Below, piece by piece: positions 26,149 through 40,500 of a stretch of DNA of 64,000 bases. The stretch is from the NCBI GenBank assembly GCA_031310005.1, contig CM062383.1, forward strand, positions 3,596,001 to 3,660,000. Reading direction: 5' to 3'. The notes under the pieces were generated by a model, which saw nothing but the letters and a program-made list of their open reading frames with translations, was not told the origin of the DNA and searched no databases. This DNA is from Dactylellina haptotyla (taxonomy: Eukaryota > Ascomycota > Orbiliomycetes > Orbiliales > Orbiliaceae). Numbering within the stretch: position 1 is the stretch's first letter; each line of letters begins with the position of its first letter. Position numbers and translations under genes: made by a program.

Positions 26149-29100
26149 TCACCTCTTCTTCACAGCAGACGATCGGCTTGTTCCTCGTCTTGTTGGTGTT
26201 TCGGGCTCTAAAGTCCTTCGACTCCTTGTCGTCATTGGTGCGGGTGTATAACCCGCCCCTTCTTTTTGTTTTGATGAGGCTGTAGGGGACTTCTTAGGGT
26301 TCAATTTTTGATCGCCGTTACTGTTCTCAGTATGCTGGTCATCATTGAACTTTGTATCCTCGCCCTGACTCGGGGAAATAGTCGGCTTGATTTCAGTTAC
26401 GTTGTGTGCATCCTTCTGTCTCGGAGAGTTCCTGCTGCTTCGTTTGCCCGGTGATATGTGCGATTCGGTTCGGCTCGGTTCCGCAGAAGGTTCGGGCTCC
26501 CGTGTATCTATGGCGGCGAGTCCCTGTTCTTTGGAAAGCTGGTCGGCAGCACTGGTTTCATCCAAAGCCTCAAAGGCAGCCTCAGGAATATATTTTCCAA
26601 TAGGTTCTGCAGGCACACTTGAGGCCGCCACAGGTGTAGGGAATCCCACATTCGCGTTCCCTCCATCCGCACTATCATCCTGAGCCATAACATTTGTTTG
26701 GCCATTGACTTCAGGAACACCTTCATTATCGTTATCCTCCAAGTCCTTGATTTCATCGCTGTTCAAACTAAGATGATCGTCGAGGTCTAACGGATCATCG
26801 GGAACAGAAGTGAGGGGACTATCGACACTCTCAGGTTTGTGGTATATGCCATTCGTAGACTCATCGCCTAAAGCTGGGGCAGCTCCGCTTGTCGCCGGAA
26901 TTTCACTATCTATTTCCATGGCGTCCGGGTCTTCCATGGAGCCTTCAGCGGATCCAATTAGTCCTTCTACTGCTGTCTTTCCATGTTCTTCGTCATCTCG
27001 AACTTCGACCCAGACATAACCTCTTCCTCTTCTCTGAGCCTTGTTTATAGCCTGTTTTGTCTGACTCCTTGTGCTCCCAATAACCACCACCTGCTGCACA
27101 TCAACCTCCTTGGTACCCACCTTGTTTGACTTTGGTGTTTCTCTTTGTGGTACTTCTAACTGCTCTTCTTGCTGTAAATCAAGATATACATCTTTTTTCG
27201 TACCTTTGGTAGCTCTTAGACTCGTCCGAGTTCCCGGAATCCATGAACCGGTGACCGCTGAATATCTATTTGGATCTTTATCCTTCGTTATTTTCACAGG
27301 ATCGGTGCCATCGTCTGGACTAGTGCCGATTGGAGACCCGTCCTCGTATGGTAAAGGGCTCACAGATTCCGGGGTCTCTGAGCGCTGTAGCATCTCAATA
27401 GCATCCTCGTCTAATTCGCTCAGAGGTGACATATCGCGCACGACGTCCATTCCCATCCATCGTTCCTCCGAGAGCAGAGTTGCACCCATTGGACTAAAGG
27501 GTTTTGTATACCAAGGAATGCCAACGAGACCATCACGTTCGTCATCTTTATGTTGAGATTGAGATAGAGTTGCGGTTGCGGATTCCAGAGCGGCCTCGGC
27601 CGCCCGATCGTTTGCCTCCAGTTGCTCATTGAGGGTCGGATCATCGATATCCATTTTATCCTCATCTCCCGCACCGAGTTCACCAGTTGCTTTTGCCGTA
27701 GCTATCTGGGTGAGGACGTCCTCATCCCGTTTTTTCCGTTCCAATAAAATTTCTTGGTATCGTTCGTCCACTTCTCCAGCCATACGCTCGTTTGGATCTT
27801 CTCTCGTGGCGATTTCGTGAAGCTTCGCATCTTCAAGCATTGGTTGAATTACACGAAGTATTCGGCCCGCCGTTTTCCCCGCTGTATCTCCAAGAGCCTT
27901 GGCAGGCTGTCTCGGAACGGCAGGGTTGACAGCTAGCGGCAAGTTTTCTAGCGGATTGGCAGTATTTAACGCAGCGGGGGTGGCAGGAGCAGGCGTTCCA
28001 GGCCCAAAATCGGATGCCCCAACATCTGTTGCTTCGGGTATAGGAACAACTGCGAACTTGGACCGACTAGTAACAGAGGATGTAAGAATAGATAAAATAT
28101 CTCTAGAGAACTGAGATACAGTAGTATATTCACGGTCGTGGAGCTTCTGCTTGATCTGGCCGAATTCCACTTTAAAGAAATCTTTACTGTCAAGCCTGAA
28201 TTCAAATTTGGTTAGACTGTTATATCTTATATCCGACACTAGAATAAATAGGGGGTCATACTGCTGTGCTCTTTCCAATATCGGGTTTAAGATTGGAATA
28301 ACCGGAAAGTATACCGCATCTATCATCTCTTTGAGGCATTCAGCTTGCCTAAGCTTCTCCTTTTCACGCTTCTTGATATCGTCGGCTAAAAGTCTTATTC
28401 TCTCCAAGTCATGCCTTAATTTAATCGCGAAGTCGAGCCGGCGCTTGAGTTTCTCTTCGCCATCGTACATCGCCGAATAGTCTTTCTTTGTGACCTCATC
28501 ACTGGTGAAGTTGGACGAAGCGGATACCTGAAGGCGCTTAAGGAGTGATGCGTCTCGGCGGGCTTCTCGTTTTAAAGTCCAGTACTTGCATATCTCAGCG
28601 ACATACTCCTTTGGCTTGCGGATAGCAAATCTGGATATAGCTTCTATGATCGTATTATAAAGAACTTGGGGAATGACAGGAGCTCCAGAAGGCAATCTCC
28701 AGATCGTCTTGTTCCCCGTGCCGCCTGATGGCCTCTTTCGCTTGCCACCTACGGTAAGCGTTAACTTCGGCATCGTCGGGGTGCCGTGGTCATAACCGGA
28801 CTGGCCAGTGAGAGCTTTCATTTGCGAGTCACCCCATTCTCTATCATAGAATGCGTCTTCATAGTAGCGCTGAACATTTCGGATAGCAATGTCGGTCTAC
28901 ACGAAACGTATTAGTAAATCGTGGAAGAAACCGGTTTATACGGTAAACACTCACCCGATACTCCTTACGCCATTCGGAAGGAACATGCTTATCACAGAAT
29001 GCCTTTAATTGACTACCATCGAAAATAAGACTTCGCTCAGCTCCGAGGGCGGTAGCTCCGGATGGATCTGTAGGCACATGTTGCCTCATAGAGAGAAATA

Positions 29101-30922
29101 ATTTCGCTTTACGAGCGCAAGTGACGTGAAATGCAAGGTAACAGCTTTTATTGCTGCATTGAATGCATGCACCCATGCGCTGTTTGCAGATATAACAATG
29201 CTAGAAGAAGATATTTCGGTGAGCCCTGTATTATTTGTATTCAAAGGGGGTTTATCTGAACCTACAAGCTTCCAGCGAGATTTGGGGACAAGATCGATTC
29301 CCTCAACTGGTTCCATATACACCATGTTACTGATTGTAACCTCAGGGATCCAAATTGCGCACAGCAGATGTGACCATAATGACGAGTCTGTCATTTTAAA
29401 TGCTCCATCAGTGTTGGGGCAAAATATGCAGTTCTACAAGCAGGTTAGCATGTGAAGTCTTTGTGGATATCAGAAAGGGTAAATAACGTACAACTTCCCG
29501 GCGGGGTGCCAATAGAGAGCATCTTCGACACAGCCATTGTCCTTCCGGGATGAAAGGTACACCATAGCAATCTACCATTTTAACCTGTTAGTCTTCGAAA
29601 ATAGGCATTCGTAAACATGAAAACGAACCTTGATGCACAGCAATGTTACATCCATCGCAAAACACAATGGCGTTACTATTTTCGCATTCGCCATCGTCAC
29701 ATATCTGACACCTGGAATCTTCTGACGAGTCCTCTTCGTCGTCATCGTTTCCTTTCTTGACATGCGCCGCGTGGGCGGATTGTTTAGGTATCATCTTTTC
29801 CAAGGCATACCACTCTTTCTCTATTTTCGTGATTGTGATTTCAAATATTTCTCTGGTGATCGTGGGTACATCCTGTGCCCTCCGTTGGGTATTGAATTGG
29901 GTCAACCACTTATCGTCCTGTTCGTCCATATCGTATTCTACGATTCCCGGAGTAATCGTATGGGTCACAGTAGCTCCATCTTCGTTATCCTCCTTCACAC
30001 TACTTATTTTTGCTTCTCCTTCATTAACATCATCTCGAATGCCAATGTTACGGACCAGTGTGTGTGGCCGAAGCCAATAGTCGCTTTCTTGGAACCCAAC
30101 ACCAGCCATGGCTCGGTCGACATAAGTTTCCGCGAGTTGGAATGGAGTTATCGTCTTATAAATTGGAACGGGGAGTGATAGTCGCTCGTTATGGTGGATA
30201 TTGCTCATTGGGAGCATGGGTTTCTGAGCCGAAGGCTTCGGTGTTAGGTGCACTCTCTCTTTCTCTTTCTCTTTGAAGTCCTTCTGTCGCGAAGACCGTC
30301 TCGTAGGTGTGTTAATAACATAGTCTAGCGCTAGCTCTTTGGTTTCGTGTGACAAAGACAGTTGGGATTCATCGTCGGCCTTGCCGCCATCGTGTTTACT
30401 AGCCTCCAGTCCGACAGTTTCGTTTGTCTCACCCGCAGACCCAGCCACGGAAGCTCCGTTTGTAGAAGGTACTGGTGTCGAAGCTTCTGATGCTCTGTCG
30501 TCGACTTCTTCAACTCGTATCTGGATGCCGTTGACTTTTCCTGGAGTCGAGGGCCCGCCGGTCGGCAGCTGACCATTCGGCGCCCCGTCAATTTCGCGGC
30601 TGTCGTAGGATTGGACATCGGCCTCGATGTCAAAATCAGGATGGAATTCGGTGTAGCTTCTCTCTTCGCGGGGTTTATACGCTCCGGCGTCTGTAGCGGC
30701 GGCTTGGTGGGAACGGCTCGGACGGTCACGTCTGTGGGTGGTCGTCGAGGTTGTCGAGCGGACCCTTTGAAGAGAGCCAGGTGTCGCGAAAGAGTGGCGA
30801 GTTCGGCTACCTCTTGGACGTCCCCTCGGCCTGCCAGTCCCCGGGGTTCTGTGAGGAGTGGGAACGGAGGCCATCGCGTGATGATGGGGAGGAGGGAGGG
30901 GAGGAGAGAATTGAGTCGTCAA
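26149..30922 (-). CDS. NTO1: NTO1-like EPL1/PHD-finger protein, NuA3 histone acetyltransferase subunit
   Basis: Five exons: 30922-29629, 29571-29492, 29433-29266, 29200-28955, 28896-26149, giving 1511 residues with all phases consistent. Order of parts: a Pro/Arg-rich tail; an EPL1-like segment (about 327-381, [14 protein letters not shown] to EKEWYALE); a PHD finger (about 405-455, [23 protein letters not shown], then [15 protein letters not shown]); a zinc knuckle and extended PHD (about 459-590, [41 protein letters not shown]). This order is typical of BRPF/Jade/NTO1 proteins. In yeast Nto1 is the scaffold of NuA3, which acetylates H3 in chromatin. The long C-terminal exon has a helical [20 protein letters not shown] region, then mostly disordered acidic sequence with basic KR patches at the end. 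A bromodomain is not clearly seen. The first ATG is used; residue 17 is another option. Confidence 0.93.
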
Positions 30923-32727
30923 GCTGGCGTTACGGGATGGGGTCGGCGGAGCAGGTTGGCGTGTTTCGAAGGGTCACCGGGCGATGACAGAGGGATATAT
31001 CGTTGAATCCGAAGACGCTGGCACCCACGAGGATGTCATAAGAAGCGACTGGAGTCTTTGCTGGATGCCCAGCTGGTGAACCGGTGATGCTGGCGGCGCT
31101 GATGTCGTCGATGTTGAGTTCGGTCGTTCGCTGCGGGCCGCAGACGCGATCGCGACTTTTGCAGCGGTTCAATTCCAACATGGCGCAACACAACAACACC
31201 TCCACGCCGGGCGCACTTCCCCTCCCGGCCTCGCTTGTTCCTGGCGTGCATTGCATATCCGTCGGCCCACCACGTCTCGCCCTCCACAGCGAACGGTAAT
31301 GGGGCCCTGGCCAATCGATCGTGGGCGGTGGGGAGTGGCCTCGGACGCAGCAGGGCGCTCGAGAGCTGGGCGTGTATGGCCGACACGATACCGTTCATAT
31401 TTACTATTCTGGCTTTTACCTTTAGATATTTTCGGATACGGGCCGTTTACGGTTAGTCGAAGGGACTAGCTAGCACAGTGTTCACCAGCGCCCTTTGGGC
31501 ATTTTCCGCCCGGGCATATATTAATTCAGTTAGATTATCAGCCATTGCATCGGCGAGGAAGGTTTCTGGGGGCGGTATTGCTTCAGACGTGCAGCGATGG
31601 CGATGACGAAACCGACGAGAACGGCTCAAAAGTCTGCTCTTTTCGTGTACTCGTCCCAAATCGTCAGTCAAAGAAAAGATGTATAGCAGACTTATTCCGC
31701 GGCTATACCTTTATGTCCATAAGAAAAGGCCGATCTCGGAGTTGGCCGTTCTATCTAAAGCTGTGACACTGTGATATTCAGGCTTCTTTATATTGGGTAG
31801 GTTTTGAAGGCGACCAAGTCTTGTGGGGGAACTAACTGGAAGGAGAAATGAAGGCCCAATGTTGACGGCAAGTGAAAATAAATACTGCTAGCTCGTTCAC
31901 CTATAGGCTAATCCTGAAACTGCAACCCACAGTTCGCCATGGATATAACCATTCTCGTGGTGGAATCAGTTATGCCTACCCTTCGAAAAGAATACATTCG
32001 AGTGTTTGTCCCAGACCAAAACGCTCCCCACACTCCAAGTCTTGCAGTTAAAACTTTGTATTAAAAAAATATTAATAATAAAACAAAAAACCTTACTCCC
32101 AACTATATATACTTCTACACTTATTGGCTGGGCAGGTTAGATGTAGCATACGATGAGATCTAGGTTTATACGACCATTTATATAATTATATGAAGCCAAA
32201 CCTACCGGTATATCTAGGGCGACACTCGTTACATATTTTCACAGCCAAGGTCTAGTTTCAGACAAAATAAATATGATTATCTCCTGTTAATATGATAATT
32301 CGGCAAGAACTCAGACCAATTGAAGTTTCAGTTGAGCTCAGGTCAGCTGATCCGGATGCCCTATTTATCACGAACATTTATAGCTCGCCCACTATTACTA
32401 AAATATGAGCTGTACCTGTTCCTTATATGACCAAGCTCAATGAATATGATATTATATTAGAGAGCGACACACATCTCCTGGGTAGCACAAATCAATTCGT
32501 CGCGGATACTCTCCAGGTCTCATTCAATATCGAGGGTACTAACATTATATGTCAGTTCATTAAATAAATATCCATTTTTATTAATAAACAAAAGCCGGCC
32601 TAGCTAGGGGGAAGTTTATTCGGGGAAATGCAGCTATCGCAATTAAAACGCAGTAAAATTCACGATCATTCATTGCACAAGCATTAAGTAGCCTACTATG
32701 ACTCCATGATAATAGATAATAAACTCT
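30923..32727. other. Upstream region of the NTO1 homologue
   Basis: GC-rich near 30930-31400, probably promoter and leader of the minus-strand gene. Several overlapping frames there have no family likeness. From about 31860 it turns AT-rich with no gene seen. Another gene ends at 32728. Confidence 0.5.
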
Positions 32728-34523
32728 TCAATGGCGGCCTCCGCGAGGGCGACAAGTTCTGCATCCCTTCTTATTGCATTCGAAGTCACACTCCGAGCAA
32801 GAATCAAAACCAGAGCACTCAGAGTCGAAGCACACATGAGGGCTTTGGTGCTTGCTTGCTGGCCGCTTCGCTTTTGATGGCGTCGATTCCTTGCTGAGAA
32901 TCCCTCCCTTGCCTTTTGGAGTCGAGTGGGAGCAGGAGTGAGAATGGTGGTGCTTTCCATGGACAGGGAATTGGACTTCGACAACTGGAGTCTGGCTTCT
33001 GCTCCTGCCATGGGTGGAACGTGCTTCACTCTTGAGCTCATGGACGTCTTGATTCAAGTCTATTGGATCATTTAATACGACTTCCTTTGAATTTTATAGA
33101 TTCAGGTGAGAACATACGTTGGACTTTATGCTTGAGGTGATCTTTTTGACGACGAAGCCTAGAGTTTTCTGCCTCCAGATGCTGCCAATTGCTAGTGTCA
33201 TGATACGCGTTATAATGAATGGGTTCAAGGATGATTGGTGTAGCTAAACATTTGTTAGATATGAATGCCTCCTCAATTATTTGGCAAGAAAGAAGAATCA
33301 TAACCCTTACATCTCCCCGTTTGAAAAGCCGTGATTGGCACAGCCCACTCATAACCTTCTTCCGTTCCATATGGCGGATAGTATGGTACATATGCGTCTT
33401 CATGTCTCCCTTCAGCAACTCTCTTGGAGGCTCGGTACTCTTCTTCCATATCAGCTTCCCTATCCTCACGATCGACGCGCTCTTTCATTTTGAAGAAATC
33501 CTTAGCATCTTTGTAGTCTTTCTCGCGCCGTTTTTCGTCTTTGAGCCGATCCATCTCGATAGCCATCCTCCTAGCCTTACAGGAGGTGCATTGGCAAGCT
33601 GACGCATAGTGGTAGCTAGAACTGCTGGTGGGGCTCTTCTTGCTATGCTTTTTGTCATTCGAGCTATTGGAACCGGAACTTGATTTAGTCTTGCAGTGGC
33701 GATTGCAAGGAGGACTTGAAGGGATGATATAAGGAATAAAAGTTGTTTGCTGAGCGGGCGGAGCGGCAGTGAAAATCTGGGTCGGCATAAAAGCGGTAGG
33801 TTGGCCCGGTGGAACAGAACCTCCGTGTACTGCTGCAGCAGGTTGTGGACGAATGCAGTCCGGGCACTTGCACTTTATTCGAAGGATTCTTAATTTCAGC
33901 AGGTGGTACTTCCAAGCATGTCATGATACGTTTGGAGGCATCATGGACTCACTTTGTCATCTTCATCATCTTGGTCTTCAACCGGACGACGCTTATGCTT
34001 CAAGGGCGTACCGGCAACCCCAGGAACCGTGCCTGGAGGAATGGGATAGTATGCAAATTGGGGATTGCTAGCAGTTCCTCCTTGAACATAAATTGGCCAA
34101 CAATAATTACCGTCAACTCCTGGAGGGGCAGCCATCATCGGATGCGCACCTGGATAGCCCCAAACATAGTTGATATTCTGGTTGCTTCCTGGGAATGGGG
34201 GCGCAAATCCTAGGTTATGGTGCTTTCCGCGATGCGGGGCTATAAATATGAAATAAATTATTAGTCATCTCTATTTTCGATATTCTCAAGCAAAATACGG
34301 ATCAGGAACCGATTGTTGCTAAAAAAAATACGGGACAGAGAACGATAGGAAGACATTGGCGAGACCACAAGCCCACAAGCCCACGCAGCCATCTCAAAGT
34401 CTACAGCGAGTGAAACAATCGAATTACATGGTACTAGTACAACAAGGGATTCATAAATATCTTGAGGATAAAGGACTTACAAACGTAGATAGGAACCGGA
34501 TGCATCCTCGGAGGGTCCCCCAT
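32728..34523 (-). CDS. Cysteine-cluster, coiled-coil protein of unknown function
   Basis: Five exons: 34523-34481, 34239-33953, 33872-33311, 33243-33118, 33059-32728, giving 449 residues. Introns of 241, 80, 67 and 58 bp have GTAAGT, GTGAGT, GTAAGG and GTATGT donors, and every phase fits. I do not recognise the family. Visible parts: a first exon of only 43 bases; a Pro/Gly/aromatic N-terminal half (YVWGYPGAHPMMAAPPG, YCWPIYVQGG); CKCPDC just after the second intron; CQCTSCKARR leading into a highly charged helix (about 205-275) rich in Lys, Asp, Glu and Arg; a second helical piece (NSRLRRQKDHLKHKVQ); a His-rich SHSCSHS patch; and seven cysteines in 28 residues near the C-terminus (CFDSECSGFDSCSEC onward). 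The CxC and CxxC pairs could bind metal. The charged helix suggests a nuclear or scaffold protein, but this is inference. Confidence 0.75.
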
Positions 34524-37500
34524 CGCGTACACTCCGAATTAAACCACCAGTTTCTGGTAGTTCCTGGCTGCTATTGTCTCCTCAGTTATCATATACGGCT
34601 CCGTTTACATCGACCGGATATAATACTGGACACTTACCTCGCCCCGGATCGGCAGAGGCTAGCCAGCCAGCCAGCCACCGTTCAATAATACGTTAGCACA
34701 AGCTAAGAGTATGCGCACCTGTCAGCCTTATGGAGAGCTCGAGAGTTAAGGAGGGCGGTATGATATCAGCTCAAATAGGAGATGGTGTACTAGACGGCGA
34801 AAGATGACGATGATGGGGGTTGTGGTGTCCGATAATTCCAGGTGATGGGGAACTCGAAGTATGAGATATATCAATCCGGTGGCTCAAGACGATGAATATC
34901 TTGCTCATGGGCAGACGTCGCATTGGGACGGCGCTTCAGTCGCGTTAAGAGACCTAAAAGCTGGGGTGCCCGCGCTCAGCAGGAATATTCTTGTGACTGC
35001 CTTGAAGATAATTCTCCTCCCCGTAGCTTTCAACAACTCAATAGCGATTCTACGACCATGCAAGCGCTCTGTGTCACATTTGCATGGAGCTTTTTAGGAT
35101 TTCCTAGGAGTTTTGACTATGTAGACCTCAATGTAAGGTCTCCTTCTTTCCTCTACCATAAAAATCATCAAAAATTCCCATATATAAGTATACAAAACAT
35201 AAGATAGTACAATTATTTTCCCATTTCGTGCGACTAGCTGTTAAATTGACCTAAAATTGCGCTATCCGTGACATAACTAACCTTTGTCTCTTCATGCTTT
35301 CCCCAAATTTCTCAAAATACCACATGCTTCTGTGTTGTGTGTAGCCGATCTCTAAGCAGAACTTTGCGAAATCTTCAACTCAGGCACAGCCATGCTTTCA
35401 GGAAGCCGGTCTGGAGTTTTACTCATAATCCAGCGTTTCTTACAGGTCCAAGCCGGTAGGTCGTGTCAAACTTAGACAATGTCATCATAACAATAATACA
35501 GGCATCCTTCATGCATCTACCAAGCGAAAAATACCAGACCATCTACCTTTTTCACTCTCTCTTTTTTTCGCTGTTGCCACATTTGGACTGGTAGCTTATT
35601 TGTCTAGTGTCACAAATATTTTCTGCTCGTCGTATTCACGCTCGTACAATGTAATATCTTAGAAACCAATGCTATATGCACCTACCTACTCTTACGTAGG
35701 TCTGGAGGTACGGTTACGAATTCCCCTGCCTATAGTAAATGATGAGAGGGGGTACTATCAAACAAGTCTTGCCCTAGTAGCCTAGACACCCCAATATACA
35801 TATTGCTTTTACCTTCCCCTCCCAATGAGGAGTAAGGGATGCTTGGTCAGAAGCAACCAATCGACTGATAAATGATCTTGTTTAGACCCTCGTATATACG
35901 TACTTATTGAGGATATCGTAGGCTCCATTTAATATTGGGGGTACGAGATCTGTACAGTCTAGAGATGCAGCCTTTTCAACTTCTAAGCATCTTTGAATCC
36001 GGAGACAAGTTGTCGAAATTTGCGCTCCTTATCAACTAACGATGCAAGCTAAGGTCGCGCTTTGTTGTCTTGAAGAAGAGGAAGGAAACCCCGCTATAGT
36101 TTTGTCCTCACATCCATTATAATATTAGGCTCATCTTGGTGATTTACAATAAACCTACTATATGCTATTGGATCATCTAGCTACCACTAGGAAGTTACCC
36201 GTTATATTCTAAGAGCATATCATTTTCAGGCGAGAGATACTTAGTTATGTTTTACAAACTCGCAATCCACATCATTTCGTCCCCTTCAATCAGTTCCCTG
36301 TCAGAAATTTTGAAATCTCAAATATCTAGGTAAGCAGTCATCGATCTTCAACGTGCATTCGTGCTTGCCGAATCATATCATACGGTTGTTTTGCATTTAA
36401 GCTTCTCAACACAGTATATCATACGTATGCGTACGACCCCCACTATCATTTCCATATTGCAGTGTCTCCAAGATACTCCCTAAAGGAATTATACGCATCG
36501 TCCAATATGTAACCTGCATATCCGTTCGGCTTCAATGTCAGCACTAATGCTTGGAACCCTGGGATTGTCGCTCTCCACCAACGCACTACTCCAACCTTGA
36601 CCCATGCCTATCAGACTTTTTCCAGCATGCAAAGGGATTGCTGACAGGACCCACATTTTGGTACCTTGGATAAGCAACCATACAAAGAGAATCCGAGCCC
36701 AGGTCAAATTGCGAGCCTCGCTGTGGATAAGATACAATCTGCCGGTATATAGAGATGTAATATTTTATATCCCGTAGTCCAAGACATCAAGATAAAAGAT
36801 GTGAGTAAATGCTGCCTACGTCGCTAATTCATATCTTAATTTATTCTACTCCTGAGTTTGAAAAAAAAATTCCAACAGATTTAAAACCTAAAGGTGATCA
36901 TCCACTGTGCATGCCTTGTAAATTTCCCGTTACGCGTTACACTAGTCTAGGAGAAAACTTTGGGCTTTACGTCCCAAAGTGAACTATCTTCTTGCGTTTT
37001 TGGTTTTGTCTTCATCGTTGCTAAAATGCCAGTGGCATGACAGAGCGCTAGAGCCTATTATTTTTGGGGCTCCCAAGCAGCCAATCATGTACGTCTCCCA
37101 TATAAGTACTTAGATATACCTCAGGATTTTGCGTACATGGAGCCAATTGGAAAAGCCATCAATATTAGACGGTCTACGGCGCCTCGCCATCCCCCTCGGT
37201 ATTAACTGGCCACTAAGGGCCAAGAGTTCTTTTATCTATATTTGTCAGCGGTGTTCTCAGGGTCAGTTTATCAATTAATCGACCCTACTATCGGAGAATT
37301 TTAGCAATATCTATTGATCCGAGATTACAATCAAAGGAATCCAACGTGATTGTTTATTCATCCACTAGCCCTGTGTTCAGATGATCCGGATGGAGTGGAC
37401 ACCAGTCATTTTCGCGGGATCATACGGGATACAAACGAGCCGCTCGCGCATATGCAATCCCCTCGACTAAACACTTCGTTGACAAATACTTCAATCTGCC

Positions 37501-40500
37501 TCATAGGCGTTTTAGCCCTATGAATGACGCAAAATTAAGAAAACTCGGAACGAGGTTTCTCCACACTATATTGTGACACCGTTTTCCATGTATCTTCTTT
37601 GCAGACGGGAGCGACCCAGACTATCGGTTATCAAGAGGCTGTGCAGAGAGGGAAACATACTCGATTTAGCAAAAGATACAGTGCACTCGCCATAAACATT
37701 TCGGAAAGGGATGGGGCAATGTTTGGAAAGCTCCGCCACACGGTTCCTGCTTCCAAAGTCACGAGATATTCTATATTTGCTGACCAATGGTATTTACCGA
37801 CCATAAAAGGCTCCCCTGGATCCCCCAGAGCCGAAGAAGATACAGTCCCGGGCCAAAAATCCCTCCATGGCCAACTGGCGACCCCGCTTTTTTCGGTACA
37901 CCACATTACGAATGTTCCCTCTTGCTTCCTAAATAGGCACTATTCAGCGAAGCACCGAATTTCCTGTGTGCGTCCCAATGAAAGTTGGTTTACAACGCCA
38001 TAGAGAGGTTAGTCACATATGACAAGTCCTTGTGAAATCAGTGGCAATATTTGGCGGTCCTCATTTTCCTTGTATTCGATAACATGATATGATATTTCGG
38101 GGCTAAATTATTCATCATTCACAAGCAGAACAGCGGTGTATCGCAAGAAAAAAAAGGGGGGAAGCTGAAAGCCTGGCCAAAGTTTGCTTGGGAGCATTTG
38201 GAGCTGGCGTCTTATCGGGTCGCCGTGACATGTCTGAGGGTAGTGGCTACCTTTCAAAAATTGATCGATACATCTCAACTTGTGGTTCGGAAGATAACAA
38301 TAACACGTTTTGAGTGGCTCGCCGAAATGTAAGCTTATTGTGTCAATCAATCGCTTACATTTCAGCTTCTGGGAAAGATCAACGAACCAACTCCTCGCAG
38401 GGCTGAAGTCTCACAGAAGCGAGTTCACTTGCAAAATCGACGGAAAAGGTAAAAGTAACTAACCAACCGATGCAGCTGGTCGCGATATGAACTCTTTGGT
38501 TAGATTAGGAAATAGCTTTCTTTTTTCCTTTTCAGAAATTCGAAATGCTCCAACGGAACTTGCCAACCAATAATCGATGGTAGTTGTGGTCTGATCTGTA
38601 AACTCTAACGCCTCGGCCAATCCTGTCTGGTCGGAATTTTGGGAAAGCCCAAAAAAGCACCAGGTGTCCGAAATAGAGAGTTCTCACATCTTAATCGACA
38701 TGGATTCTTCGTGTTTCTCTTCAGACACCCAACCCTGCTTGCATATCCACAAGGCTGAGGTTCTCTGAAAAAAATAGAATCTTCCTTTTTGTGTGCAAGG
38801 TTTTGTATTGGGATCGGTTTGCCAGTTCAGACAACTAGGTCCAAAGAGCTAGGTCGGTTTGTTTTGCCATGCATGCGGTGTGATTGTCTCGTGCATGGAG
38901 ACACTAACCCGCAGACGAGACATTTTCCGTTGGGACTCCAACCAGAAGCTCCCATTTAGTTCGATATCCGCATATGCTAGTATCAAATTTAGTTCTTCTG
39001 GCCCGTTGCTGCGGGCGAAAGCACTGACCCTAAAGAAACTCACGGAAATCTCCAAGGTTCGCAGAATTTCATGCGCGAGACTGACGGCCACGTAAAAGAT
39101 TGTCATAGGGGCTTCGGGGACTCGCTGACCTTGTTGTCTAGAATAATTTGTTCTAGGTGGGGAAGGCTACTTCTGCAGCACAGCTCCTGAGTGTGTCCAA
39201 CTGTTACACCAAGGAAACAACTTTTATTTCTGTCTTAAGTTCGGTCTTCCCTTTACTAGCCCTATAGGAACCAAACAAGGGCGATTATCCGTGGGCTTGG
39301 GATGCCGTGGGAAACGAAAGGAATACGTGATTTTAGGCCGAAGCTTGGTTCAAAAAGTGGGGAGCTGTTTGACCAGGGAAATATCCCTCACTAAACTTCG
39401 ATGAAATTTCGGGGGCGCCTTTTAAGGCAGAAGTCATCTTGTCACAACTTTGCATTTCCTACACGTAGCATCGGCATATCCGACATCGAGATACAAAGCT
39501 TATGAGATGGTTGTATGCATATTTCTGCATCAAGTCACTTGAACAGAGGTCGCTATCAACTTACCCGTCCTACGCATCAGACTGGGTTCGCAATGTCTTT
39601 CGCTTTTGGACGCACAACCGGCTCTGGAGAGGCGAGTTTCATGCACGCCCGCCCTATGGCCGACATTGACGATGGAACCGACGATACGAGCTCTATCTGA
39701 TAGCAACAGAGCTTGGTCGCGGAATGAGGTCTCACTTTGGTTGTGCGGCCCTATCGAACGAATTTCGCAACACCCTCCGCATTTGCGGGAACTGCAGATG
39801 CAGGTGGTTCGCTTTCGATACTTTCAGATAGCGCAAGATATTTTATTTTCTTGACTAATATTACAGTGGATACTACTATGGTGTATTTTGGTTTGCCTTC
39901 TCATCTGTTTTGATGATAGCAAACGTAATTTACAGCAGCCTACAGATTGAGTTTTAGTTGAAAGGCGACAGACAATTGACAAGTGGGGCAATACTGAGGT
40001 ATCTGCCTGTTTCCATTCAACCGGCCGCACCATCTCCCTTGATTGCGACCTCTCCCACCGGCACAGATTCCAGAATCATAAGGAACGTCTGAGGCTCAAG
40101 ATGAACTCCTCCTGGTATTCTTTTTTGCCAATTTAACTCCATCAGAGCGGTCATCTGGGCCACAAAATGATACAGGCAATATGCACGGCTGCCAACAAGA
40201 GTATCTTTTTCCTGCATACTGCGAACTTGTTTTCCAAGCAGCAAGGCTGCATGGGACCGTGAGCTTGAACAAGGAAGACGCTGCCCGAAGTTGCGACGGG
40301 TTGGAGCAGAAAACTCGCCAAATTCTCAGCGAGAAAGAAGTATCTCGTTGTCTCATTGGCTAGTGGGCCAACTGAGACATAATTATGACTGGCATCGTTC
40401 CGACTCTGTGGACAGTTGTTCGAAGTAAGACATGGTAGCCGAGAAAGTGCAAGGGATCAAGGAAGCTGATCCCACGGGATTTTTTGACGCATTTAGTGTG

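Noticed and set aside
31036-31398. 120-codon minus-strand frame before the NTO1 homologue
   Set aside because: Arg/His-rich chance-like product in GC-rich leader sequence; probably the promoter or 5' UTR.
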